64,000 nucleotides of DNA, from positions 372,001 to 436,000 of the forward strand of contig NZ_JAHKQR010000016.1 of the NCBI RefSeq assembly GCF_018860805.1. Direction: 5' to 3'. Position numbers and translations under genes: made by a program. The notes below the pieces were generated by a model. That model saw nothing but the letters and a program-made list of their open reading frames with translations, was not told where the DNA came from and searched no databases. Source of the stretch: Aestuariibacter sp. A3R04. Its GTDB lineage: Bacteria > Pseudomonadota > Gammaproteobacteria > Enterobacterales > Alteromonadaceae. Every line of letters starts with the position of its first letter. Within the stretch, counting starts at the first letter, position 1. Below, in pieces: positions 19,643 to 27,250 of this stretch.

Positions 19643-19666
19643 ACACATCCATAGTGGTGTGTTTTC
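19641..19666 (+). terminator. Terminator after the symporter gene
   Basis: AAACACA-TCCA and TGG-TGTGTTT form a hairpin of about 10 bp with one bulge and a short loop, ending in TTTT. It starts at the symporter stop codon and would separate the GH1-symporter operon from the LacI gene. Confidence 0.65.
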
Positions 19667-19752
19667 CGAAAAATCAAACCTGGTAGTTGAATGCTTTACA
19701 AACAATATCGACACCGTAAACTGCCAGATAGTGCAACAATAAGAGAGTCAAA

Positions 19753-20757
19753 GTGGCGACAATATACGAAGTAGCAGCACGCGCCGGCGTTTCGCTTTCT
19801 ACCGTTTCCCGGGTGTTAAACGGCAAAAAAACCGTTAACGAAGCACTACGGACAAAAGTAGAGCGAGCAATGCAAGAACTGAATTACCGACCAAGTTCTG
19901 TTGCCCGCTCTCTTGCAAACAGCCGCACGGACAGCATTGGAATATTGGTGTCGGAGTTGAATTCACCATTCTTTGGTGACTTGATGCAAGCGGTTGAATC
20001 AACCCTTCGCGAAGCAGACAAGCACGTTATTATTACCGTTGGTCACAATAATCTGGAAACGGAAAAAAATGCCGTTGAGTTTTTAATTAGCAGAAACTGT
20101 GACGCGCTTATCATGCATGTGGAGGCTATGAGCGACGATTACCTGCGCGAGTTAAACACCAATCGCTTACCTGTTTCAGTGGTTAACCGCCAAGTGGAAG
20201 GCCTGGAAAGCGCCTGTGTGTGTTTGGATAACGAGCGCGGTGGCTACCTTGCAACCCAACATCTCATTGAGCTGGGACACACTCGCATCGCTTGTATTTC
20301 TGGCCCATCAAAAGCCCGCGACGCCCGTTTGCGTTTGGCCGGACACCGCCGCGCCTTAGCAGAAGCGGGCATTCCCTGGTCAGAACAATTGTATTACGAA
20401 GGTAAGTACGAAGAAGAAGACGGTAAGCAAGGGCTACAAACTTTGTTGTCGCGTAATAAACCCTTTACCGCCCTGGTTTGCGCCAACGACTGGATGGCTT
20501 CCGGTGCCATGAGCTGCGCGCGGGATTTAGGCATGAACCTGCCCTACGATTTATCGATAATTGGTTTTGATGACGCCGTATTTGCTCACCACGTTTACCC
20601 GCGCCTCACCACCGTAAAAAACCCTATTTACGAAATGGGTGAAATGTCAGCCCGGGTTATCCTCAACGCGGTTTATGGTGAATCCCTACCGGTGAAAACC
20701 TTGTTCGACCCAAAGCTCATTTTGCGAGAGTCGACCATTGTGAATAAAGCTCAGTAA
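19753..20757 (+). CDS. LacI-family transcriptional regulator
   Basis: This regulator of 334 residues has an N-terminal LacI helix-turn-helix (TIYEVAARAGVSLSTVSRVL, residues 3-22), the hinge helix (SSVARSLAN) and a periplasmic-binding-like sugar domain. The start is a GTG with AAGAGAG upstream. It probably represses the adjacent sugar locus through the AGAAAGCGCTTTCT palindromes 3.1-3.4 kb away; the central CG of those sites fits the family. The inducer is likely a beta-glucoside such as cellobiose or gentiobiose, which is inference from the GH1 gene. Confidence 0.93.
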   Translation: MATIYEVAARAGVSLSTVSRVLNGKKTVNEALRTKVERAMQELNYRPSSVARSLANSRTDSIGILVSELNSPFFGDLMQAVESTLREADKHVIITVGHNNLETEKNAVEFLISRNCDALIMHVEAMSDDYLRELNTNRLPVSVVNRQVEGLESACVCLDNERGGYLATQHLIELGHTRIACISGPSKARDARLRLAGHRRALAEAGIPWSEQLYYEGKYEEEDGKQGLQTLLSRNKPFTALVCANDWMASGAMSCARDLGMNLPYDLSIIGFDDAVFAHHVYPRLTTVKNPIYEMGEMSARVILNAVYGESLPVKTLFDPKLILRESTIVNKAQ

Positions 20758-20983
20758 CAATAAAAAGCTCGTTTCTTAACCCGCTAGCATTCCTATGCAC
20801 ACTTTTCCCATGCGCTTTTATTGTTTGAAGCGAAATCACCATTGCCATCATCTGGGTCTGTTCATTGCCTGATGTAATAACGACTGCCAACCCTTCGGCC
20901 ATTTCGAGCTCTTTTGAGTTCACAATGCCTAAATTGCAAAACACGAGTGTAATTAACAAAACTAACCTTAAAGACATTTTCAT
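20717..20983 (-). pseudogene. Truncated DsrE-family periplasmic sulfur protein
   Basis: The frame starts at an ATG at 20983 with AAGGA seven bases upstream, codes for a signal peptide (SLRLVLLITLVFCNLGIVNS), and then matches the first half of small DsrE-like proteins (EGLAVVITSGNEQTQMMAMVISLQTIKAHGKSVH in outline). After the KSVH region, where the family goes on with a conserved Cys segment, the sequence becomes unrelated and runs out in the 3' end of the LacI gene. It is therefore a 3'-truncated remnant of about 88 codons. It lies beside a broken YeeE gene, another sulfur-metabolism component. Confidence 0.6.
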
Positions 20984-21134
20984 ATTCAATCCTTGTAAAG
21001 ATGTTTTAAAAACATTCGCTATCGTCACCTGAAGCAAGGCTTCCACGAACCTGTCAGAAGTATTGCCTGCTGGCAGACAATGCGCAGTTAAACGTTTAAT
21101 CCGATGGGTAGCGCCATGGTGTTGCAGGTCTTTC

Positions 21135-21470
21135 CAGGTTATTGCCTCGCTCATTTGCGGTCTTTTGTTTGGTTTTGGGTTACTTATTTCAGGTATGAGC
21201 AACCCGGCTCGCGTGCTTAATTTTTTGGATTTAAGTGCAAACTGGGATGCCGCGTTAGCCTTCGTGATGGGCGGCGCTATTTTGGCTGCAGCCCCCGGCA
21301 TGTAATGGGTGCGTAAGCGCAACAGGCCTTTGTTTGCTGATAAATTCGAAATACCAACAAGCAAGACTATCGACGCAAAGTTAATACTCGGATCTGCCGC
21401 CTTCGGTATTGGCCGGGGAATTAGCGGTTTCTGCCCAGGCCCTGCTGTGGTTGCCATTGCGGCGCTGCAA
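21135..21470 (+). pseudogene. Broken YeeE/YedE (DUF6691) sulfur-transport gene
   Basis: The translation matches the small YeeE/YedE-like membrane protein: GLLFGFGLLISGMSNPARVLNFLD, FVMGGAI, then RKRNRPLFADKFEIPT and SGFCPGPAVVAI. It is interrupted in frame by a TAA at 21303-21305, between the two halves. The usual start Met before VIASLICG is lost, GIGWG has become GIGRG, and the 3' end after CPGPAVVAIAAL is not family-like. The gene is therefore inactive in this form. Intact relatives bring thiosulfate or sulfide-derived sulfur into the cell and are often paired with DsrE or rhodanese genes. Confidence 0.78.
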
Positions 21471-21475
21471 TACGT

Positions 21476-22222
21476 TTATAAGGAAAGCGGCACAACCTTT
21501 TCTGCTGTACACTTACCATTCATCATTTTTACGTTTTTCAGTGTTGCTCTGTTGCCATATTTGTTGAGCTCAGCGCGAAACGCATGAATTGCACCTCTTT
21601 CTATTGCTGGGTCAATATATATTCTGTTTCCGCATTCATGCTTCGGATCCTTAACCGGGTTGCCATCCTCACCCAGTAGCCTGAAGAGAACAAATTCCGG
21701 CATTAATCTGAGCACCGATACAGGCATATCTCCAATGACATAATCATCTGCCACAACAACATTACCTTGCTGCGCTTTTTGTTGCTCAGCCTTCTTCTTG
21801 GCAACCTCTTCAGCGCTTGCCAGTACTTTAAACCCGGTAAAAGTGCATTGCAGACCACCAGCACCGTAATGTCGCTGTACACCACTGAGTTCAACATTGG
21901 CCCCCGCGTACTTATTAACAAAAGCGATATATTCTTCAGCGGTGTAGTTCTCGTCTTTGTAATACATTCTGCACGAGCGATAGCTGCTTTTGCCAAGAAA
22001 AAGCTCTAACGGGTACTGCGCCTTAAAGCCATAAGCCCTCGCCATATTTGCACGGCTGGTGTTGTACATTAAAGGTATTTCAGCAATGCTCGTTTCACTG
22101 GCCAGTATTCCGCTTACCACCCCCACGCTTTCCGAGCGTGTAATACTGGAGTTATTAGCCAGTGCGGATAGGGAACAGAGTGCCAACAACACCACGACAA
22201 TCGATTTTTTATTAAATATCAT
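21476..22222 (-). CDS. Secreted protein of unknown function
   Basis: I do not recognise this family. From the ATG at 22222 (AAGGA about 10 bases upstream) it codes for 248 residues. A clear signal peptide (FNKKSIVVVLLALCSLSALA, cleavage likely after ALA) makes it periplasmic or secreted. Four Cys after the signal (SYRSC, GLQC, HECG, NGKC) could form two disulfides. A charged AEEVAKKKAEQQKAQQ stretch lies in the middle. It is monocistronic, convergent with the broken YeeE gene. No function is proposed. Confidence 0.7.
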   Translation of the reverse strand: MIFNKKSIVVVLLALCSLSALANNSSITRSESVGVVSGILASETSIAEIPLMYNTSRANMARAYGFKAQYPLELFLGKSSYRSCRMYYKDENYTAEEYIAFVNKYAGANVELSGVQRHYGAGGLQCTFTGFKVLASAEEVAKKKAEQQKAQQGNVVVADDYVIGDMPVSVLRLMPEFVLFRLLGEDGNPVKDPKHECGNRIYIDPAIERGAIHAFRAELNKYGNRATLKNVKMMNGKCTAEKVVPLSL

Positions 22223-22347
22223 ACCCAGCATCCTTGATGAAATTGTGCAGAATTTATTCAAAGCCATGCTATCAGGCTTTTGTGTAAACACAATGATGGC
22301 TATGAGATGCTTTGGGGTATTTTTTAAGATGCAGTGAGGATGCTTGT

Positions 22348-22773
22348 TTATTGCTGGCTGATGTAGGCCAGTGCCGTTTCAAACGCTGATTTCTGAAAAC
22401 CCTTTAAGCCGGTTTCGCTAAATTCAATGAAAATGCGGCTGTCTTTCAAGGCCGCTTTGATCTCGGTGGGCGGCATTACAATAACCTTAACATCGTTTAG
22501 CAACTCCAGCGCCGCTTCCAATTTAAAACCGATAGCACCACCGGCAAACTTGCCTTTCATCGGGCGCTGGCGAATAACGATAGTTTCGATTTTATAATCC
22601 TGCACCAATTGCGCAAAGGTTTTCTGAAAGTACTTTAGTTCGTGGGCAGTAGCGGCTTTTTGCAAGCTCAGTTTGCGGGTACGACAATCGGGAAGCAGAA
22701 ACATATCATTTTCCAGGTTGACCAAGGCAATATTTGCATCATTCCCCGCCAGTTCTACACCACATACACGCAT
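22348..22773 (-). CDS. DUF3010 family protein
   Basis: This 141-residue cytosolic protein matches the DUF3010 family common in marine gammaproteobacteria. It begins with MRVCGVELAGNDANIALV, which resembles the first strand of RNase H-like folds with an acidic residue, and has IETIVIRQRPMKGKFAGG and VMPPTEIK motifs. The function of the family is not known to me. It is monocistronic and divergent from the large helicase gene. Confidence 0.8.
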   Translation of the reverse strand: MRVCGVELAGNDANIALVNLENDMFLLPDCRTRKLSLQKAATAHELKYFQKTFAQLVQDYKIETIVIRQRPMKGKFAGGAIGFKLEAALELLNDVKVIVMPPTEIKAALKDSRIFIEFSETGLKGFQKSAFETALAYISQQ

Positions 22774-23040
22774 TGCAAAGCTCCACTTTAAATATCAGCG
22801 TAGAGTATATCGGATTTAGCGGCGGTGCGGGGTGGTTTTTATACGTGGGTTGAATAGTATTTAGTGTTTTAGGACAAAGGCTTGGTCCCTTGCTAGTGAG
22901 TTCAAATACTCCGGATAAATATTTCTACCCTCAACACAGAACAAACAGTACATTTAAAATGTAAAGTGAGTAAAACCATCATAGTCAAACCTTTGTTGAG
23001 GCTCTTTATTGACTTGCCGAATAGATATTAGAAGGAATTT

Positions 23041-26000
23041 ATGCAACAAATAGGAATTTACGAACAGCTACTCACTCAACTTATCGACCAAAAGTTAGAC
23101 AGACAAAGGTTTTTTGTTGGCGAGCGCGAACTAAACAGTAACGAAGCATCTGTTTGGCTTTCTCGTTTCTTATCTCAAATTCTGGAATACGCCATTGACG
23201 CTGTCCCCTCCGGTGATGATCGGGTCCAACGACAAATAGAATTAGCCAATCAACTATTGTTTTGGTTAAAAGAGCAGCTCCAGGATAGCGATTTAATCGA
23301 TGATAACCTTCTCAATAGCCAGGGAAAAATTTTAACTGCATTATATGAATTAGAAAACCCGGTATCCTCAAACTTAAAAAGCTATATAAAGGAAATTTTT
23401 CCGCTCACAGGCCTAACTCAAAGTGAATTATTTTGTGGTAGCAATGCAGGCCTTTCGCTTGAGTCTGAACTTAAACGTGAAATATTGTCTTCCGATAGAA
23501 TCTATTGGTTAGTGTCATTTATTAAATGGGCGGGCATACGCATATTTAGGAAAGAACTTGAGGAATTTACCTCAAGTGGCCGTGAACTAAAGATTATCAC
23601 CACGTCTTACATGGGGGCGACTGACGCAAAGGCCGTTGAGTTTTTAGCGAAGTTGCCAAATACAGAAGTGAAGCTCAGCTATAACACCGAGCGTGAACGA
23701 CTTCATGCAAAAAGCTATTTATTCCTTCGAAACACCGGCTATCACACAGGCTATATCGGTTCGTCTAACCTTTCCCATTCAGCGTTAACCAGCGGATTGG
23801 AGTGGAACTTAAAAATTACGTCACAGGAAATCCCTCATATCATAGAGAAATCCTTAAGCACATTTGAAACTTATTGGGCATCCAGTGATTTTGAGCTATT
23901 TAACGACGACGAGATAAGCAGTGCGAAGCTAAAAACCGCATTAACACAGCAACGCGGTGTTCAAGAAAATAAATCTGTGTATTTTTTTGATGTGAAGCCC
24001 TTTCCTCACCAACATGACATACTTGAACAGCTGGCTGTTGAACGTAGCATTCACGGGCGCTTCCGCAATTTAGTTGTGGCGGCAACAGGAACCGGTAAAA
24101 CCCTTATCTCTGCATTTGATTTTGCCAACTTCATAAGAACAAAGCCAGAAGCAAATTTCCTCTTTATTGCTCACCGAGAAGAAATATTGAAACAAGCGCA
24201 AACTGCATACCGCGGCGTTTTACGCAATAGTGATTTTGGTGAATTGTGGGTAGGTGGAAATACGCCTTCAAATTATCGCCGTTTATTTGCTTCGGTACAA
24301 ACTCTCAATAATCAAATCACCGAACTTAACCTGTCTTCAGATTATTACGACTATATCGTTGTCGATGAAGTACACCACATCACCGCCAGTAGTTACCGCG
24401 CTATTATCGAGTACTTTTCCCCCTCTGTATTGCTGGGACTCACAGCTACACCAGAGCGCCATGACGGAGGAGATATCCTGGCTGATTTTGGCGGTGTTAT
24501 CGCTGCTGAGATCCGCCTCCCCGAAGCAATTAATCGGCGTCACCTTTGTCCTTTCCAGTATTTCGGCATTGATGATGACACCGACTTGCGTAGGATTCCG
24601 TGGAGTCGAGGGCGTTATGATGTCTCTCAGTTGACCAACGTATATACGAGCAACCAATCTCGCAGTAATAAAATAATATTTAGCCTACAAGAAATTATCA
24701 CCGACCTCAGTAAGATGAAAGCGCTTGCCTTTTGCGTTAGCAAAGAACATGCAAAGTACATGAGCACGCAATTTCTTTTAAAGGGCATTAGTGCTGACGT
24801 TTTAACCAGCGAAAATAGTCATGAACGCCAGCAAAAACAGCAAGCCATACGTTCCGGCTCCATTAATATTTTATGTGTAGTAGATATTTTCAATGAAGGC
24901 GTAGATATACCCGAAGTAGATACCTTACTTTTTTTAAGGCCAACAGAAAGTTTGACCATTTTTTTGCAACAGCTGGGGCGCGGCTTACGTTTGGCTAATG
25001 GTAAAGAATGCTGCACTGTTCTAGATTTTGTTGGAAATTCAAGACCAGAATATGACTTTGCCAACAAGTTTAGAGCCCTCGTTGGAAAGAGCAATCGCGC
25101 CATAAGCGAGGAGATAAAAGAGGGCTTCCCACATGTACCTTTAGGTTGTCGTATAGAAATGACTAAGCGAACACAAGAATTGATACTGAGCAACATTCGC
25201 CAGGCTAGTCTCACTCAGCGACGATTAATAACCATGATCAGGCAGTTTCCCGAACATACAACATTGCCCTTAACGTTGACAAATTTCCTATCGCAACACC
25301 CGGATTTGGATTTGAACGAACTATACAAGCGTGGCTGCTGGACAGATTTAGTTCTGCAGTCGCGTAACCAAAGTAACACAAATTCGCCAGGTAAAGATTA
25401 TTTTAAAATGCTGAGAAAGGCGATACATACTCGGATTCTTACCTGTGATGATTTTGCCTATTTATGTTTCGTTAAACAGCTATGCGAAAACCATTTTAAG
25501 ATAGAAGATAGCAGTCATCGATATGCTCTGATGTGCCACTATGACTTTTGGCAGAAAACCGGACCGGAATGCGGTTTTGAGTCAATAGAGCAAAGCCTTG
25601 GCCAACTAAATAAAATTGATATCAAAACAGAATTGACAGATGTAATTTGCTGGCAAATACAGCAAACAAAACATCAACAACTAAATATGGAGAATCTACC
25701 AAACGTACCACTAAAGCTTCACGCTCGGTATAACCGGGAGCAGATCCTGGTTGCCTTTGGCGCGATTACATTTGAACGCCAGCCACCGGCTCGTGAAGGC
25801 GTGTTTGTTATTACACGCGACAACATAGAGTTAATGTTCGTAACTTTGAACAAAAATGAAAAGCATTTCTCGCCAACCACTATGTATCACGATTACGCCA
25901 TCAGCGAACACTTGTTTCATTGGCAATCTCAAAATAGCGCAAGACCCGATCGTGGAAAAGGTTACGAATATATAAACCATAAAAAAACTGGCAAGCGTCT

Positions 26001-26181
26001 ATTTTTATTTGTAAGAGAGCAAACAAAAGACCAATACGGACGAACAATGGGCTTCGTAAACTTCGGTGAAGTTGAGTATGCTTCGCATACTGGATCCCAA
26101 CCAATGAATATTAGTTGGAAGTTAAAAACTCCGATGCCCAGCTTCATGTGGCAACATACCGCAAAGCTAGCTGTGGGTTAA
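23041..26181 (+). CDS. PLD-like nuclease / superfamily 2 helicase / DUF3427 protein
   Basis: This large protein of 1046 residues has three parts. Residues about 140-290 form a phospholipase D-like nuclease half with HAKSYLFL (His near 222) and GSSNLSHSAL. Residues about 320-680 form a superfamily 2 helicase with Walker A ATGTGKT (near 348-354), DEVHH (near 442), GLTATPER (near 466) and motif VI QQLGRGLRL (near 643-651). The C-terminal 150 residues match DUF3427 (FGAITFERQPPAREGVF and following). AGAAGGAA precedes the ATG. A role in nucleic-acid processing or phage defence is inferred from domain content. By eye it is more AT-rich than its neighbours and it ends 175 bases from tRNA-Arg, which may point to transfer. 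Confidence 0.9.
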   Translation: MQQIGIYEQLLTQLIDQKLDRQRFFVGERELNSNEASVWLSRFLSQILEYAIDAVPSGDDRVQRQIELANQLLFWLKEQLQDSDLIDDNLLNSQGKILTALYELENPVSSNLKSYIKEIFPLTGLTQSELFCGSNAGLSLESELKREILSSDRIYWLVSFIKWAGIRIFRKELEEFTSSGRELKIITTSYMGATDAKAVEFLAKLPNTEVKLSYNTERERLHAKSYLFLRNTGYHTGYIGSSNLSHSALTSGLEWNLKITSQEIPHIIEKSLSTFETYWASSDFELFNDDEISSAKLKTALTQQRGVQENKSVYFFDVKPFPHQHDILEQLAVERSIHGRFRNLVVAATGTGKTLISAFDFANFIRTKPEANFLFIAHREEILKQAQTAYRGVLRNSDFGELWVGGNTPSNYRRLFASVQTLNNQITELNLSSDYYDYIVVDEVHHITASSYRAIIEYFSPSVLLGLTATPERHDGGDILADFGGVIAAEIRLPEAINRRHLCPFQYFGIDDDTDLRRIPWSRGRYDVSQLTNVYTSNQSRSNKIIFSLQEIITDLSKMKALAFCVSKEHAKYMSTQFLLKGISADVLTSENSHERQQKQQAIRSGSINILCVVDIFNEGVDIPEVDTLLFLRPTESLTIFLQQLGRGLRLANGKECCTVLDFVGNSRPEYDFANKFRALVGKSNRAISEEIKEGFPHVPLGCRIEMTKRTQELILSNIRQASLTQRRLITMIRQFPEHTTLPLTLTNFLSQHPDLDLNELYKRGCWTDLVLQSRNQSNTNSPGKDYFKMLRKAIHTRILTCDDFAYLCFVKQLCENHFKIEDSSHRYALMCHYDFWQKTGPECGFESIEQSLGQLNKIDIKTELTDVICWQIQQTKHQQLNMENLPNVPLKLHARYNREQILVAFGAITFERQPPAREGVFVITRDNIELMFVTLNKNEKHFSPTTMYHDYAISEHLFHWQSQNSARPDRGKGYEYINHKKTGKRLFLFVREQTKDQYGRTMGFVNFGEVEYASHTGSQPMNISWKLKTPMPSFMWQHTAKLAVG

Positions 26182-26198
26182 TCCTTGGGGAAAATGCC

Positions 26199-26310
26199 GC
26201 ACCCGATAGGATTACTCGGCGCGTCCTGCGCCTCGCCCTCCGGGCCGCGCTAAAGCGCGTTCAAAATCGCTCCCGGCGATTTTGTCGAACGAAGCTTCTC
26301 ATCCACGGAA
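26199..26310 (-). repeat. tRNA-Arg 3'-end repeat and structured spacer
   Basis: Positions 26199-26213 repeat the last 15 bases of the tRNA-Arg body (seen at 26361-26375) in the same orientation. Between the repeat and the tRNA terminator, on the minus strand, lies a hairpin AAAATCGC-CGGGA-GCGATTTT, a CGCGC-TTTA-GCGCG hairpin and a GC-rich tract. This layout recalls the rtT repeats downstream of E. coli tyrT, which begin with a copy of the tRNA 3' end. A site-specific recombination footprint is the alternative. Confidence 0.6.
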
Positions 26311-26322
26311 TACAACAGATAC

Positions 26323-26347
26323 AAAAAAACCAGCACAAGGCTGGTTT
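26323..26347 (-). terminator. Terminator of tRNA-Arg
   Basis: On the minus strand AACCAGCC-TTG-TGCTGGTT is followed by T7, ten bases after the tRNA CCA end. Confidence 0.85.
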
Positions 26348-26356
26348 GTTGGTATC

Positions 26357-26433
26357 TGGCGCACCCGATAGGATTCGAACCTATGACCTTTGCCTCCGGA
26401 GGGCAACGCTCTATCCAGCTGAGCTACGGGTGC
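26357..26433 (-). tRNA. tRNA-Arg (anticodon CCG)
   Basis: The 77-base gene reads on the minus strand with acceptor stem GCACCCG/CGGGTGC, D-arm GCTC-AGCTGGATA-GAGC, anticodon stem TTGCC/GGCAA with loop CTCCGGA (anticodon CCG) and T-arm with GGTTCGAATCC. The CCA end is encoded. It decodes CGG arginine codons. It has its own promoter and terminator. Confidence 0.97.
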
Positions 26434-26494
26434 GTAACAGAATGCTAATGCTGAATTAACCCGATGTAAGTTACCAGCCTTTAGCGGGAGCGTT

Positions 26495-26523
26495 ATAATA
26501 CTGATGCATTGGGCTGGCTTCAA
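26495..26523 (-). promoter_or_regulatory. Promoter of tRNA-Arg
   Basis: On the minus strand TTGAAG (26518-26523) and TATTAT (26495-26500) are 17 bases apart and are followed by a GC-rich discriminator, which is usual for stable-RNA promoters under stringent control. Confidence 0.75.
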
Positions 26524-26671
26524 CCTATTTGTGTGTAAGTGTTTATATATAATGCAAATCAACAATCCACACACTTTTTATAGGTATTTGTTGCCTAAAT
26601 GTTGTTCGCAATAATTAAACCGCTATAATCAGGCGATTATCATTACATAAGACCGTAGCCTGGAGACAGAC

Positions 26672-27073
26672 GTGAAAGTAAAAGCAGTGTTAGGTGTAGC
26701 TTTGTTTGCGCTGGGAATGAGCACCACATTCGCGCAAGAAATGTCCAACGAAGAAATCGTTGAACGTATTAAACCTTATGGGTCTTTGCATGTTGCGGGC
26801 GCAGCCGCCGCTGACGCGGGCGCATCTGCGGCGCGTTCGGGCGAAGATGTGTACAACAGTGCCTGTGTTGCTTGCCACGGCTCGGGAGTACTGGGCGCAC
26901 CTCGTTTGCACAATGGCGCCGACTGGCAACCCCGTTTAGATGAAAAAGGCCTGGATGGCGTGTGGCAAAACGCATTAAGCGGCATCAATGCCATGCCCCC
27001 CCGTGGTACCTGTTCAAACTGTAGCGACGATGAAATTAAAGCCGCCATTGAGTACATGATCGAAGGGATTTAA
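26672..27073 (+). CDS. Cytochrome c5-family protein
   Basis: This small periplasmic c-type cytochrome has 133 residues. A signal peptide ending in TFA-Q is followed by a heme-binding motif CVACH and, further on, the axial Met in NAMPPRG. Two additional Cys in CSNCSDDE are typical of the c5 group. The start is a GTG with GGAGACAG upstream. It would shuttle electrons between periplasmic redox enzymes and a terminal oxidase. It is monocistronic, followed by an inverted repeat. Confidence 0.92.
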   Translation: MKVKAVLGVALFALGMSTTFAQEMSNEEIVERIKPYGSLHVAGAAAADAGASAARSGEDVYNSACVACHGSGVLGAPRLHNGADWQPRLDEKGLDGVWQNALSGINAMPPRGTCSNCSDDEIKAAIEYMIEGI

Positions 27074-27087
27074 CGCAGTTCATCCCT

Positions 27088-27122
27088 ACTCAGAAGCAGT
27101 TTTTCGAATGCTGTTTCTGAGT
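27088..27122 (+). terminator. Inverted repeat after cytochrome c5 gene
   Basis: ACTCAGAAGCAG and CTGTTTCTGAGT form a 12-bp stem with one G-T pair and an 11-base loop, 15 bases after the stop codon. No long T run follows, so it may stabilise the mRNA 3' end more than terminate. Confidence 0.5.
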
Positions 27123-27250
27123 ATTAAACACCATACCAAAATACACATACTCTGCATTTAATGTAAATGTAGCCGCAAAAAGTGGCGTTTTTCGTACAAA
27201 TCGGTTAATTTAGCTTCGGATAACAGTACAATAATAAAACGGCAAATACG

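Noticed and set aside
20984..21457. Upstream part of a 246-codon minus-strand frame that includes the DsrE-like remnant
   Set aside because: This stretch is opposite the broken YeeE gene; only the part from the ATG at 20983 has a ribosome site, a signal peptide and family similarity.
22774..23040. Possible small gene or att site upstream of the helicase gene
   Set aside because: I see an AT-rich stretch without a convincing frame or a copy of the tRNA end.
26199..26433. attL/attR pair of an integrated mobile element at tRNA-Arg
   Set aside because: The two copies are only about 160 bases apart with no integrase or element between them; a tRNA-linked repeat explains it better.
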